Of a stretch of 64,000 bases of DNA, positions 52,526 to 59,594 are shown piece by piece. The notes under the pieces were generated by a model. That model searched no databases. It worked only from the letters and a program-made list of their open reading frames with translations, and was not told the origin of the DNA. Positions within the stretch are counted from its first letter, which is position 1, and each line of letters opens with the position of its first letter. Source of the DNA: Leucobacter tenebrionis. GTDB taxonomy: Bacteria > Actinomycetota > Actinomycetes > Actinomycetales > Microbacteriaceae. The stretch spans positions 2,604,001-2,668,000 of the forward strand of contig NZ_CP082322.1 in the NCBI RefSeq assembly GCF_019884725.1, in the 5' to 3' direction. Both the position numbers and the translations under genes were made by a program.

Positions 52526-52617
52526 GCCCTGCCGGTGATCGGGGGCTGCTCGGCGGAGGCGACGGGGCAATCGTCTGCGACCTGGATGAATGTGTTGGTG
52601 TAGTTCGTGCTCCCCAT
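52526..52617 (-). pseudogene. DUF6157 protein, N-terminal fragment cut by IS3
   Basis: ATG 52617 begins MGSTNYTNTFIQVADDCPVA, the characteristic start of DUF6157 proteins (YTNTFIxVAxDCP). The frame runs about 30 codons into the IS3 right end. The remaining C-terminal part is not found beyond the IS, so the gene was truncated with loss of DNA. The function of the family is unknown. Confidence 0.65.
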
Positions 52618-52821
52618 CCGTCCAGTATCGCCTGAGTATCGTGGCGGCGACAGGGAGGGCCGGGCTGGGGCCGGTGCGCCGAATGCCCCCTTCATCCCGA
52701 TTGCGTCGACCGAAGAAGAGCGTTGGAACGCAGCGCACTGCTCGGCGTTGCCGGATGCTCTCGGCCAGGCTGGCGCGGGAGCGACTTGCTTTCCCTGGGT
52801 GAAAGTGATTTGCTTGCCAGC

Positions 52822-53286
52822 ATGGAAAATGATTGGTCGTCTGAGCGCCCTGAGGTCGTGGCAGCTGAGCTGCGAGGGCTGGAGCTCGACAGGAAACGGC
52901 TCGGCGACCGGATGCGGGCGCCCGTCTGGTATGGGTTCGTGTGTGGTGTGCTCGTTGCCGGGCTGTTGCTCACGCCCATGATCGATGCGGTGTGGGTGAA
53001 GTCGGCGTTGCTGGTTCTCGCGATCGGTTTGGGCTTGGCTCTGGAGAGTCTCCGGCGTCGTATTGTCGGGATTGCCAAGCGCGGCCTGGCCGGGCCCGCG
53101 AGCGCTGGCGCGCTCATCGTCATGATGGGCAGCATGGTCGTTCTGTACAGCGTCGCGTCTCTGTTCGAGGGGGCGGGCATGCCGCTAGCGGTCGCCGGTG
53201 TGGCCGTTCTCGCCTTCGTTGCCATGTGGCTCTTCGTCGTAGTGGAGGGACGGGCATTCGCCTGGGACATGCGGCGTGCGGGCTGA
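52822..53286 (+). CDS. Membrane protein with four TM helices, unknown
   Basis: 154 residues from ATG 52822 (MENDWSSERPEVVAAELRGL). Hydrophobic segments lie at about 33-52, 56-74, 91-112 and 120-142. The N-terminal 30 residues form a charged helix (ELRGLELDRKRLGDRM). This combination occurs in actinobacterial operons with a winged-helix regulator. It overlaps the next gene's GTG start by 11 bp, so the two are coupled. The longer in-frame upstream part has no good ribosome site. Confidence 0.65.
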   Translation: MENDWSSERPEVVAAELRGLELDRKRLGDRMRAPVWYGFVCGVLVAGLLLTPMIDAVWVKSALLVLAIGLGLALESLRRRIVGIAKRGLAGPASAGALIVMMGSMVVLYSVASLFEGAGMPLAVAGVAVLAFVAMWLFVVVEGRAFAWDMRRAG

Positions 53287-53590
53287 GTCGTTGTTCGATG
53301 CCGCGATTCACGCGCCGAACCGTCTGCGGTTGTGCTCGGCTCTGCGAGTCGTTGACCGGGCCGACTTCGGCGCGTTGAGGGAAGTGCTTCTGCTCAGCGA
53401 TGCCAGCCTTTCGAAGACCATCAGCGGCTTGATGGACGCCGGATATGTGGTCACCAAGAAGGCCCCATCCCTCGCCCGAAGCGATGCGCGTCTGACCACA
53501 TCGGTGTCGATGACTGCCGAAGGCCGGCGGGCGTTCGACCGGCACATAGCGGCTCTTCGTGAACTCGCCGGCGACGCGTGGGAGGCCTGA
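53276..53590 (+). CDS. Winged-helix regulator (MarR-like, HTH_27 type)
   Basis: 104 residues from GTG 53276. The compact winged HTH reads PNRLRLCSALRVVDRADFGA, LREVLLLSDASLSKTISGLM, AGYVVTKKAP, then wing residues and MTAEGRRAFDRHIAALREL. This is the small stand-alone transcriptional regulator type. It overlaps the membrane protein gene upstream and precedes lspA. A perfect 11-bp-arm inverted repeat overlaps its stop codon and may be its operator or a terminator. Confidence 0.8.
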   Translation: MRAESLFDAAIHAPNRLRLCSALRVVDRADFGALREVLLLSDASLSKTISGLMDAGYVVTKKAPSLARSDARLTTSVSMTAEGRRAFDRHIAALRELAGDAWEA

Positions 53591-53603
53591 GATCAGGCCT
53601 CCC
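53580..53603 (+). promoter_or_regulatory. Perfect inverted repeat between regulator and lspA-like gene
   Basis: GGGAGGCCTGA (53580-53590) and TCAGGCCTCCC (53593-53603) with a 2-bp spacer overlap the regulator stop and end 25 bp before lspA. There is no T-tract, so it may be an operator, an attenuator or an RNA structure that affects lspA translation. Confidence 0.5.
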
Positions 53604-53627
53604 GATGTGGATGGAGAGGATCGGTGT

Positions 53628-54224
53628 ATGTCCGACAGTTCGGTTGATTCCGGTATGTCTTCGGACGGTGGGCGGGCCGATCGGAGCGCATCCACGTCGT
53701 CGCAGATTCGGCGCCGTGGCGTCTTCACACGCTGGGCGCCGCTCATCACCGCGGTTGTCGCAGCGGTCACGATCGTGGCCGACCAGCTCTCAAAGCTGTG
53801 GGCGGAGACGGAATTGTCGACGAGTCGACGCGTGCCGGTGCTTGGAGACCTGCTCGGGTTTCAGCTGGTCTTCAATCCTGGCGCTGCGTTCTCGATGGGC
53901 GAGCAGTTCACGTGGGTCTTCGCGGTCGTCGCTGGTCTGGCCGCCATCGGCGTCTGCCTCGTCGCCTGGCGAACTCGATCGCTCGCGTGGGCGGTGGCCT
54001 GGGGACTGCTGCTCGGCGGGGCGCTGACTCACCTCGCTGACCGTCTGTTTCGCGCGCCAGGGTTCGCGCGAGGGCATGTGGTCGATTTCATCGCATACGG
54101 CAACTGGTTCATCGGAAACATCGCCGACATCGCTATCTTCGCCGCCGCCGTCACGCTGCTCCTCCTCACCCTGCGCGGCATCGGCATGCGAGCCGCCACG
54201 CCGGCCGGAACCTCATTCTCGTGA
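53628..54224 (+). CDS. lspA: Signal peptidase II (LspA-like), accessory copy
   Basis: 198 residues from ATG 53628 with GGAGAGGA upstream. Four TM helices carry LspA motifs: ADQLSKLWAE (D52-Q53-x2-K56), VFNPGAAFSMG, GGALTHLADRLF, GHVVDFIAYGNW (catalytic D153) and IGNIADIAIF (catalytic D167). It cleaves lipoprotein signal peptides in the membrane. The usual GNLxDR motif is changed to THLADR, losing the conserved Asn. With a regulator and an extra membrane protein beside it, this looks like an accessory copy on a mobile segment; an antibiotic-tolerant or metal-island role is speculation. Confidence 0.87.
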   Translation: MSDSSVDSGMSSDGGRADRSASTSSQIRRRGVFTRWAPLITAVVAAVTIVADQLSKLWAETELSTSRRVPVLGDLLGFQLVFNPGAAFSMGEQFTWVFAVVAGLAAIGVCLVAWRTRSLAWAVAWGLLLGGALTHLADRLFRAPGFARGHVVDFIAYGNWFIGNIADIAIFAAAVTLLLLTLRGIGMRAATPAGTSFS

Positions 54225-54369
54225 AACTTGCTTGACCACTTCCCGTGTGAAGGTATGGCGTCGACGAACTGCGCTATCGACAGCCTCATACAACAGCGAG
54301 GACTCCTGCGTCGTGAACCTCGCCCCATACCTCACTGGCTGGAACCAGCCATGCAAGACATCGCTGTGA

Positions 54370-54391
54370 GGGGACCAGAAGGGGACCAGAA
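54370..54391 (+). repeat. Tandem 11-bp repeat near attachment core
   Basis: GGGGACCAGAA occurs twice in tandem (54370-54380, 54381-54391), about 100 bp left of the 33-bp tRNA-derived core. Its distance to the core resembles that of the TGTCACC cluster to the right core at 59562. An integrase arm-type site is possible. Confidence 0.4.
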
Positions 54392-54488
54392 TCATGGGAA
54401 CCATACGATTCATGACGTGCGTTGCACAATCTGGGCCGCTGAATCACGCGGTTCTCGGCGAGAGTCGAGCCGTCTGGACGCCTGGGGG

Positions 54489-54521
54489 TCAAGGGGTCGC
54501 AGGTTCAAATCCTGTCAGCCC
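54489..54521 (+). repeat. attL-type core: tRNA-Pro 3' end, 33-bp direct repeat
   Basis: The repeat holds the T-arm GCAGGTTCAAATCCTGT and acceptor 3' strand CAGCCC. The sequence just before it (TGGGGGTCAAGG) fits the anticodon loop and 3' anticodon stem of tRNA-Pro(GGG). The 5' half of the tRNA is absent, so it is a fragment. It is identical to 59562-59594. Confidence 0.8.
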
Positions 54522-54526
54522 GACAA

Positions 54527-54560
54527 AAACCCCGATCAGAAGGTAAATCTGGTCGGGGTT
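54527..54560 (+). terminator. tRNA-proximal terminator hairpin
   Basis: CCCCGATCAG and CTGGTCGGGG pair (one G-T) across a short loop and are followed by TTT. It directly follows the tRNA tail, as after intact tRNA genes, which marks this side as the original chromosomal 3' flank of the tRNA. Confidence 0.6.
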
Positions 54561-54580
54561 TCGTCGTCTCGATCACTAAA

Positions 54581-54619
54581 TGTCACCGCAGATGTCACCA
54601 GTAAGAGGCGGATGTCACC
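54581..54619 (+). repeat. TGTCACC triplet, left arm-type site cluster
   Basis: TGTCACC at 54581, 54593 and 54613 (start-to-start spacing 12 and 20 bp). The same motif and the same spacing recur at 59421, 59433 and 59453. This is unlikely by chance and fits integrase arm-binding sites on both sides of an element. Confidence 0.6.
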
Positions 54620-54783
54620 GCGACACGCCCGGTCTGACTTGGAGTGCTGTCTCCCAAGATAGCGCTCTTGGTCGCATTGTGCCTGCATGGGTTGCTCGTT
54701 CGGAACCTGTCTCCAAAGAGCCAAGATCGCAGGTTCAATTTGCCTCTGCTCAGGAGGAACTACACCCAATAGCCATCCGTTGA

Positions 54784-54950
54784 TCGCTTTGTGATTCGGT
54801 TGACGCAGCCGTCTACTTGGGCGTCGGCTACTCGCCCCCGAAGTAGTGGCGCTCCGAAGGCAGGGCTCGAAGTTCGCCAAGATCGGCGGCTCGGTGCTCT
54901 ACAGGCAGGCCGGCCTGAACGCCCTCGTCGAGTCGAAGCTCGTGGCGTGA
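54784..54950 (+). pseudogene. Excisionase-like (MerR-type HTH) gene, frameshifted
   Basis: Frame 1 reads DAAVYLGVGYSPP, an HTH_17-type start. After the C5 run at 54835-54839 a second frame continues VALRRQGSKFAKIGGSVLYRQAGLNALVES to a stop at 54950. Adding one C joins both into a typical excisionase (GxKFxKIGGxVLYR). No clear start codon was found. It precedes the 61-aa gene by 2 bp. It is the only recombination-related gene in the island. Confidence 0.55.
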
Positions 54951-54952
54951 TC

Positions 54953-55138
54953 ATGGGCATCGACCTCAGCGCGATCACGGACCCGCAGTTCAATGCCTAT
55001 ATGGACTACGCCGCCAAGCAGTACGTGGCCCGAGCGGTCGACGAGATGCTCGCAGGGAATCCTGATCTGACCGTCGCCGAGTTGCACCAGGCGCTTGTCG
55101 AGAAGATCGAACTGGCACGTCGCGTCAATGGCAACTAG
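54953..55138 (+). CDS. 61-aa protein, unknown
   Basis: 61 residues from ATG 54953 (MGIDLSAITDPQFNAYMDYA). It is acidic and helical, with LAGNPDLTVAELHQALVEKI. It starts 2 bp after the excisionase stop and ends just before a strong terminator. It may be a small regulator or accessory factor of the island. No family is recognised. Confidence 0.5.
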   Translation: MGIDLSAITDPQFNAYMDYAAKQYVARAVDEMLAGNPDLTVAELHQALVEKIELARRVNGN

Positions 55139-55144
55139 GCAGAC

Positions 55145-55177
55145 AGGGCCCCTGCAGGATCATCCTGCAGGGGCCCT
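55145..55177. terminator. Strong bidirectional terminator
   Basis: AGGGCCCCTGCAGGAT (55145-55160) and ATCCTGCAGGGGCCCT (55162-55177) form a 16-bp perfect inverted repeat. It lies between the convergent 61-aa gene (plus) and the HEPN-motif gene (minus) and can stop transcription from both sides. Confidence 0.75.
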
Positions 55178-55183
55178 CTGCGA

Positions 55184-56356
55184 TCAGTAGTCCATGTTCC
55201 AAGCCTGGTCTACCTGGTAGTTGGCATAGTCGATGTAGCGTTGGAACCCATCAGGATCATTGGCGAGTGATTGGACCAGGTCGCGAAAGCGGTCGTCAAA
55301 ACGTACGTCTAGCCCAGACCTTATCCACGCGCTCGCCTGGGGCACGGCAGCCGAGAACCATTCGTCGAACTCGTCGAAGAGCGCAAAGACATCACGAATT
55401 GTCACTTCGGTGGCATTCGGCAACGAAAGGAACGATCGCCCGCGCAGCGAACTGACCCCGATGGGCAATGCGCCGACGTCCGGTACGTGCGCGTACACAG
55501 TTGTCTCGTTCCCTTTCTCGAAGCCGCCGTGCGTATACGTGTTGCGCCAGCGCTCCATAACATCGACCAGCTTGTCGAGATAGACCTTGGCCTGCCCCGT
55601 TTTGCCAAGCACTCGTTCGTACTTGAGGCCCCACCTTTGACCGATGAAGCCGAGGAGGCGGTCTTTCGACGGGTCGAACCCCGCGAAGGGCAACGAGAGG
55701 ACGAGGTCGTGCTCTAGGCGGCTCAGGAAAGCGGTGATGGCGGCGACCACGTCGTGCGTCGAATTGAGCTGCATCACTGCGGCACCGCTTGTGAAAGACC
55801 ATCCCGAGATTCCGAACCCGTCTTCTGGCTTGATCTCGATGTGTTCGTCTTCTACGACCGTCGGGTTGAGTGAGCGGTCGCGGAAGTACTCGTAGGCCTG
55901 TTCCAGACGGCGGTGCTGGTTGACGACGGTTGCATCCCCGGATTCCAACAGCTGGTCAGTGTGCGCATTGATACCCTTCTCCACAACCTTGGTCGCCGAG
56001 ATGAGCTTCTTCTTGGTCTGCGCGAGACGAAGCTCGATCTCTGATTCGCTCAGGCCGTCACCGCCGATGCGCAGGCGCAGCCCAAACTTCTGGTGCGCCA
56101 CTTCGTAGAGCACACCTTCCCGCATGAACGATACCCACCAGGCCACCTTCTCTCCCGGGCCGAAGCGCTCCAGACCCGCGAGCTTGAGTGCGAACCCCAT
56201 GACAGCGGGAATGGGGCATTCTTCGAGCCCAATGGTGATTCGGGATAGCGCTCCCTTTGACGCTCTGATATCGGACTCAGTCGGTTGCTCGAAATCACGG
56301 AGCATGGTCGTGCGCAGCCGATGACCTAGGGTAACGGCATTGGGAAGTTTCTCCAT
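55184..56356 (-). CDS. HEPN-motif protein, putative RNase effector
   Basis: 390 residues, helical, no TM segment. WRNTYTHGG at 270-278 gives R271-N-x3-H276, the R-x4-6-H catalytic motif (RNxxxH form) of HEPN RNases. The N-terminal 250 residues show no known domain (FGPGEKVAWWVSFMREGVLY; RWGLKYERVLGKTG before the motif). The start at 56356 is 2 bp after the stop of a 56-aa ORF, so the pair is co-translated like a toxin-antitoxin or defence pair. It faces the GHKL-nuclease gene across a short gap. Function as an abortive-infection RNase is inference. Many HEPN proteins are toxic RNases, but some are inactive binders. Confidence 0.62.
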   Translation of the reverse strand: MEKLPNAVTLGHRLRTTMLRDFEQPTESDIRASKGALSRITIGLEECPIPAVMGFALKLAGLERFGPGEKVAWWVSFMREGVLYEVAHQKFGLRLRIGGDGLSESEIELRLAQTKKKLISATKVVEKGINAHTDQLLESGDATVVNQHRRLEQAYEYFRDRSLNPTVVEDEHIEIKPEDGFGISGWSFTSGAAVMQLNSTHDVVAAITAFLSRLEHDLVLSLPFAGFDPSKDRLLGFIGQRWGLKYERVLGKTGQAKVYLDKLVDVMERWRNTYTHGGFEKGNETTVYAHVPDVGALPIGVSSLRGRSFLSLPNATEVTIRDVFALFDEFDEWFSAAVPQASAWIRSGLDVRFDDRFRDLVQSLANDPDGFQRYIDYANYQVDQAWNMDY

Positions 56357-56358
56357 GC

Positions 56359-56529
56359 TCAGATGGACGGCACAACGAGTTTTGTGCTCGATGCATCCTT
56401 GTCTGCGGTGAAGCCGAAGCTGGGATCGGGCTCGCAGTCATCGCCGCAGAGGGCGCGTGCGCGGTAGCCGTCGTCCGCAGTTACCCTGACCGGCATGCTG
56501 TCTAGTCCGTCTATCTCGTCGTGCTCCAT
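56359..56529 (-). CDS. Small acidic protein paired with the HEPN gene
   Basis: 56 residues from ATG 56529 (MEHDEIDGLDSMPVRVTADD, then YRARALCGDDCEPDPSFGF). It is acidic, with a DS-hydrophobic-PVxVxADDxYR motif shared with a decayed copy at 59165-59422. The stop lies 2 bp before the HEPN start. The size, acidity and order (first gene, tightly coupled) fit an antitoxin or small specificity factor, but no family is recognised. Confidence 0.5.
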   Translation of the reverse strand: MEHDEIDGLDSMPVRVTADDGYRARALCGDDCEPDPSFGFTADKDASSTKLVVPSI

Positions 56530-56590
56530 GGATCCGACACTACCGGCCCTAGTGGTGGGGCGTCAGAGACCTCGTGGCTTTGGCCCTTGC

Positions 56591-56789
56591 TCAGACCGGC
56601 TCGTCGGCCGTGCGGACGCGGCCGTACGGCTCGCCGATCGTGGCCAGCGCGGCCTCGTGCAGTTGCTGCTCCGACACCGGTGCCACGTCGCTCTCCAGAA
56701 GCCGGGTCGTGCAGGCGTCGGCGATCACCGGGGGGTCTTGCGGCGAGGAACGCGCCCTCCGTAGTTAACTTCACGCACATGTTCGTCAT
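56591..56789 (-). pseudogene. Small gene with one frameshift, unknown
   Basis: From ATG 56789 the frame reads MTNMCVKLTTEGAFLAARPP. After the G6 run at 56730-56735 the sequence continues in another frame as VIADACTTRLLESDVAPVSE, then LHEAALATIGEPYGRV, to a stop at 56591. Removing one base gives a smooth 65-residue protein. Alternatively a GTG at 56728 starts a 45-residue ORF. Family unknown. The 370 bp from here to 57101 hold the divergent promoter of the GHKL gene. Confidence 0.45.
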
Positions 56790-57100
56790 AAAGCCTGGGA
56801 TGACTAGGTCGTCCTTCCCGGCCTTCTCGGCAAGCTCAGCGATCCCGGTGACCGCGGGGGCTGAGCATCTGCGAACAGCGTGTCAGCGCAGGCAGACTGG
56901 GCCCACCTCGGGGACGAAACAGCTTGCCACCCATAAAGATTGCCTTGAAATCGAGGACTTCGATCAAATGGGGCATTGCAGAGCGAAGCGGCCCTCCATC
57001 GGTCGGATCATGAAGACGCTGACGGCTACGGTCAAGAAGTAATTGTCGCGATGTCGGAGGCATCGAATAGAGTTTCGGCTATCAATGCGGAGGAGGAACT

Positions 57101-59149
57101 ATGGCGCTGAAAACTTCGCTCGCAGGGCGCGTGCGCAACACGACGCTGCCCAAGACCCATGCGCTCCTGCCCCTGCACGAGGCAGTCGTCAACGGCATCC
57201 AGGCGATTGACGCCCGCTTTCCTAATGACGCCTCCGCTCGCGGCCGGGTCACCGTGCGGATCCATCGTGACACGCAAGCAACGTTCGACCTCACGAATGG
57301 GAGTCCCGGTCGTGCGCCGCTGAGGATCATCACCGGCTTCAGCATCGAGGACAACGGCATCGGCTTCACGCCCGACAACATGGCGTCATTCGAGACGCTC
57401 GACAGCGACTACAAGGCTCCCATCGGCTGCCGCGGAGTAGGCCGCCTCCTCTGGCTCGTGGCTTTCGACCGCATCGAGGTGCGCAGCGCTTACTACGACG
57501 GCGACGCGCTCTCTGGCCGGCAGTTCAGCTTCTCGATCCTTCAGGACGTCGTGCAGGGCGTGTCGCCTACGGGGCTGACAGACGCGGGCACGACCGTGCT
57601 GCTTGACGGATTCAAGAAGTCCTTCCAGCAGAGTGCACCGAAGTCGACCGAGGCGATCGCGCGCGAGATCTTCGAGCACTGCATCTGGTACTTCCTGCGT
57701 GAGGGCGGAGCCCCCGAGGTGGTCGTCGAGGACGACGACGAGATGTTCTCGCTCAAGGATTTCGTCGAAGAGCTCGGGTATACAGAGACCGCCGCTTCAT
57801 TCGAGGTCAAGGGCCAGAAGTTCGAGATGCTCAACCTCCGCCTGAAGACTTCGGCCCGCAACGCGACACCCCGCCTGCACTGGTGCGCCGCGAACCGGGT
57901 CGTGAAGGACGAGAGCATCGCGGGGAAGCTCCCCGGTCTCTATGCACGTATGAAGGACGGGGCCGGCGGCGAGTTCACTTACGTCTGCTATCTGTCTTCG
58001 TCCTTTCTCGACGACCACGTCAGATCGGACCGCACCGATTTCGACCTGCCCGAGCGCCTGGCTGGCGACGCGTTGCTCGACGAGCCAACGCTCGACGACA
58101 TCCGCACGGGTGTCCTAGACAAGATCGCAGAAGCTTTGGCTGAGCCGCTCGCCTCGGCACAGGTCGCGAGCAAGGAGCGAATCAACCGCTACATTAGTAC
58201 GAAGGCACCGAAGTTCCGCCCGCTTTTTAAGCGAATCGAGTCGTCCGGGATCGTCGTTGACCCCGCCATGAAGGACAGCGATCTTGAGATTGAGTTGCAC
58301 AAGCACGCTCAGAGGATCGAGAACCAGCTGCTGACCGAGGGGCAGGCGATATTCTCCGCATCGAGCGGCAAGAAGCCTGAGGACTACGATGAGCGCCTCG
58401 CCAAGTACCTCGAGACGCTCACAGAACTGAACCAGTCCGATTTGGCCAACTACGTCGCGAGGCGTCGCACCACGCTTGACATCCTCGAAGAGCTCATTCG
58501 TTCGGACGACGATGGAAAGTACGCCCGTGAGGACTCTATTCACGAACTGATTTTCCCGATGAGGAAGGATTCGAACTCGGTCGGTGCCGATGCGTCCAAC
58601 CTCTGGATCCTTGACGAACGGCTCGTGTTCCACGACTATCTCGCTTCTGACAAGACGTTCAAGAGCATGCCGATCACTGAGGCGGACTCGCCGGCGCGGC
58701 CGGACATTCTCGTGTCTCGCCCGATCCATCCAGACCTGCCGGTGCTGGCCTCCGATCGTCCTAACCCGCCGCTGAATTCGATCGTCGTCGTCGAGCTCAA
58801 GCGTCCGCTGCGTGATGACGCGACGGAGGGCGCGAACCCGATCGACCAATGCTTGGACTACGTCGAGCGCATCCGAGAAGGCAGAGTGAAGACCTCAGCG
58901 GGACGGCCGATCCCGTCGAGCCCTCAGGAGCCTCCGGCCTTCTGCTACATAATCGCTGACCTCACACCGACCATGGAAAGCCGGTGCCGGCGGTACGACC
59001 TGACGAAGACGCATGACGGGCTCGGATACTTCGGTTACAACGACCAGTACAAGACGTACATCGAAGTCATCAGCTTCGACGGTCTCGTGAACAGTGCGAA
59101 GCAGCGCAACCAGGCATTCTTCGACAGGCTCGGGCTGCCTTCGAGTTGA
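57101..59149 (+). CDS. GHKL (Hsp90/MutL-type) ATPase fused to PD-(D/E)xK-like nuclease region
   Basis: 682 residues from ATG 57101 with GGAGGAGGA upstream. The GHKL ATPase fold is clear: N-box HEAVVNGIQAID (E27, N31), G1 IEDNGIGF (D84-x-G-x-G) and G2 GCRGVGRLLWLV. A central helical region follows (about 330-500). Near the C-terminus RPDIL (D535) and VVVELKRP (E565-L-K567) with Q583 in the next helix fit a PD-(D/E)xK nuclease core. GHKL-nuclease fusions related to MutL/MORC occur in restriction and defence loci. This exact architecture is not known to me. Activity and targets are inferred. Confidence 0.72.
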   Translation: MALKTSLAGRVRNTTLPKTHALLPLHEAVVNGIQAIDARFPNDASARGRVTVRIHRDTQATFDLTNGSPGRAPLRIITGFSIEDNGIGFTPDNMASFETLDSDYKAPIGCRGVGRLLWLVAFDRIEVRSAYYDGDALSGRQFSFSILQDVVQGVSPTGLTDAGTTVLLDGFKKSFQQSAPKSTEAIAREIFEHCIWYFLREGGAPEVVVEDDDEMFSLKDFVEELGYTETAASFEVKGQKFEMLNLRLKTSARNATPRLHWCAANRVVKDESIAGKLPGLYARMKDGAGGEFTYVCYLSSSFLDDHVRSDRTDFDLPERLAGDALLDEPTLDDIRTGVLDKIAEALAEPLASAQVASKERINRYISTKAPKFRPLFKRIESSGIVVDPAMKDSDLEIELHKHAQRIENQLLTEGQAIFSASSGKKPEDYDERLAKYLETLTELNQSDLANYVARRRTTLDILEELIRSDDDGKYAREDSIHELIFPMRKDSNSVGADASNLWILDERLVFHDYLASDKTFKSMPITEADSPARPDILVSRPIHPDLPVLASDRPNPPLNSIVVVELKRPLRDDATEGANPIDQCLDYVERIREGRVKTSAGRPIPSSPQEPPAFCYIIADLTPTMESRCRRYDLTKTHDGLGYFGYNDQYKTYIEVISFDGLVNSAKQRNQAFFDRLGLPSS

Positions 59150-59164
59150 ATCGCGGTTTTAGAG

Positions 59165-59422
59165 TCACCGCGAATCCTCGAACGGGTCAACCAGGGCCTG
59201 AATTCCGTGCTCCGGGCACACGAACGCGATCGGCATGCCGTGCTCGTCCGAACCGAATGCCGGGCCCGGCCCGCGCACCGAGCACGTGCGGTAGTCGTCG
59301 TCCGCGGGCACCTTGACTGGTACGCTGTCCCGCTCGCCAACCGCGGCGTACTCCAGTAGACCGCTCCAGATATCAAGGTCTCTCTCAGGCTTCTTAAAAG
59401 CCCCTCGAGCCCTTCGAAAATG
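59165..59422 (-). pseudogene. Decayed paralogue of the 56-aa HEPN-linked ORF
   Basis: The minus frame ends RTCSVRGPGPAFGSDEHGMP...DPFEDSR and contains DSVPVKVPADDDYR, which aligns with DSMPVRVTADDGYR of the ORF at 56359-56529. No ATG or GTG precedes this motif in the open frame, which starts after a stop at 59423. It lies 16 bp after the convergent GHKL gene. The duplication within one island suggests that this small protein matters to the system. Confidence 0.5.
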
Positions 59423-59459
59423 TCACCGCTAGTGTCACCGCTAGACGCAGGATGTCACC
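59421..59459 (+). repeat. TGTCACC triplet, right arm-type site cluster
   Basis: TGTCACC at 59421, 59433 and 59453, with the same 12- and 20-bp spacing as the left cluster at 54581. It lies about 100 bp inside the right 33-bp core. Confidence 0.6.
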
Positions 59460-59561
59460 GGAATCGGCGGGAACTGCCAGGAACCGCGATAGCTCGCGTG
59501 CCCTACTCCCGTAAGGCATCTACGGCTATGGAGAGTCCGCGACGTAGATCACGTCGCTGGC

Positions 59562-59594
59562 TCAAGGGGTCGCAGGTTCAAATCCTGTCAGCCC
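59562..59594 (+). repeat. attR-type core: second 33-bp tRNA-Pro 3' repeat
   Basis: Identical to 54489-54521 over 33 bp, then diverging (TGACAG here, GACAAAAA on the left). There is no tRNA 5' half and no terminator next to it. It marks the right end of the island. Confidence 0.8.

Larger units (their letters stand above)
54489..59594. mobile_element. 5.1-kb tRNA-Pro-derived genomic island without integrase
   Basis: It is bounded by perfect 33-bp direct repeats (54489-54521 and 59562-59594) equal to the 3' half of a tRNA-Pro. Inside each end is a triplet of TGTCACC motifs with spacings 12 and 20 bp (54581-54619 and 59421-59459). The cargo is a frameshifted excisionase, a 61-aa protein, a small ORF/HEPN pair, a second small frameshifted gene, a GHKL-nuclease gene and a decayed paralogue of the small ORF. 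No integrase lies inside, so mobility would need one in trans. Confidence 0.72.

Noticed and set aside
54480-54525. An intact tRNA-Pro gene
   Set aside because: Only the anticodon-loop-to-3'-end part is present. The upstream sequence does not pair to form the acceptor, D-arm or 5' anticodon stem.
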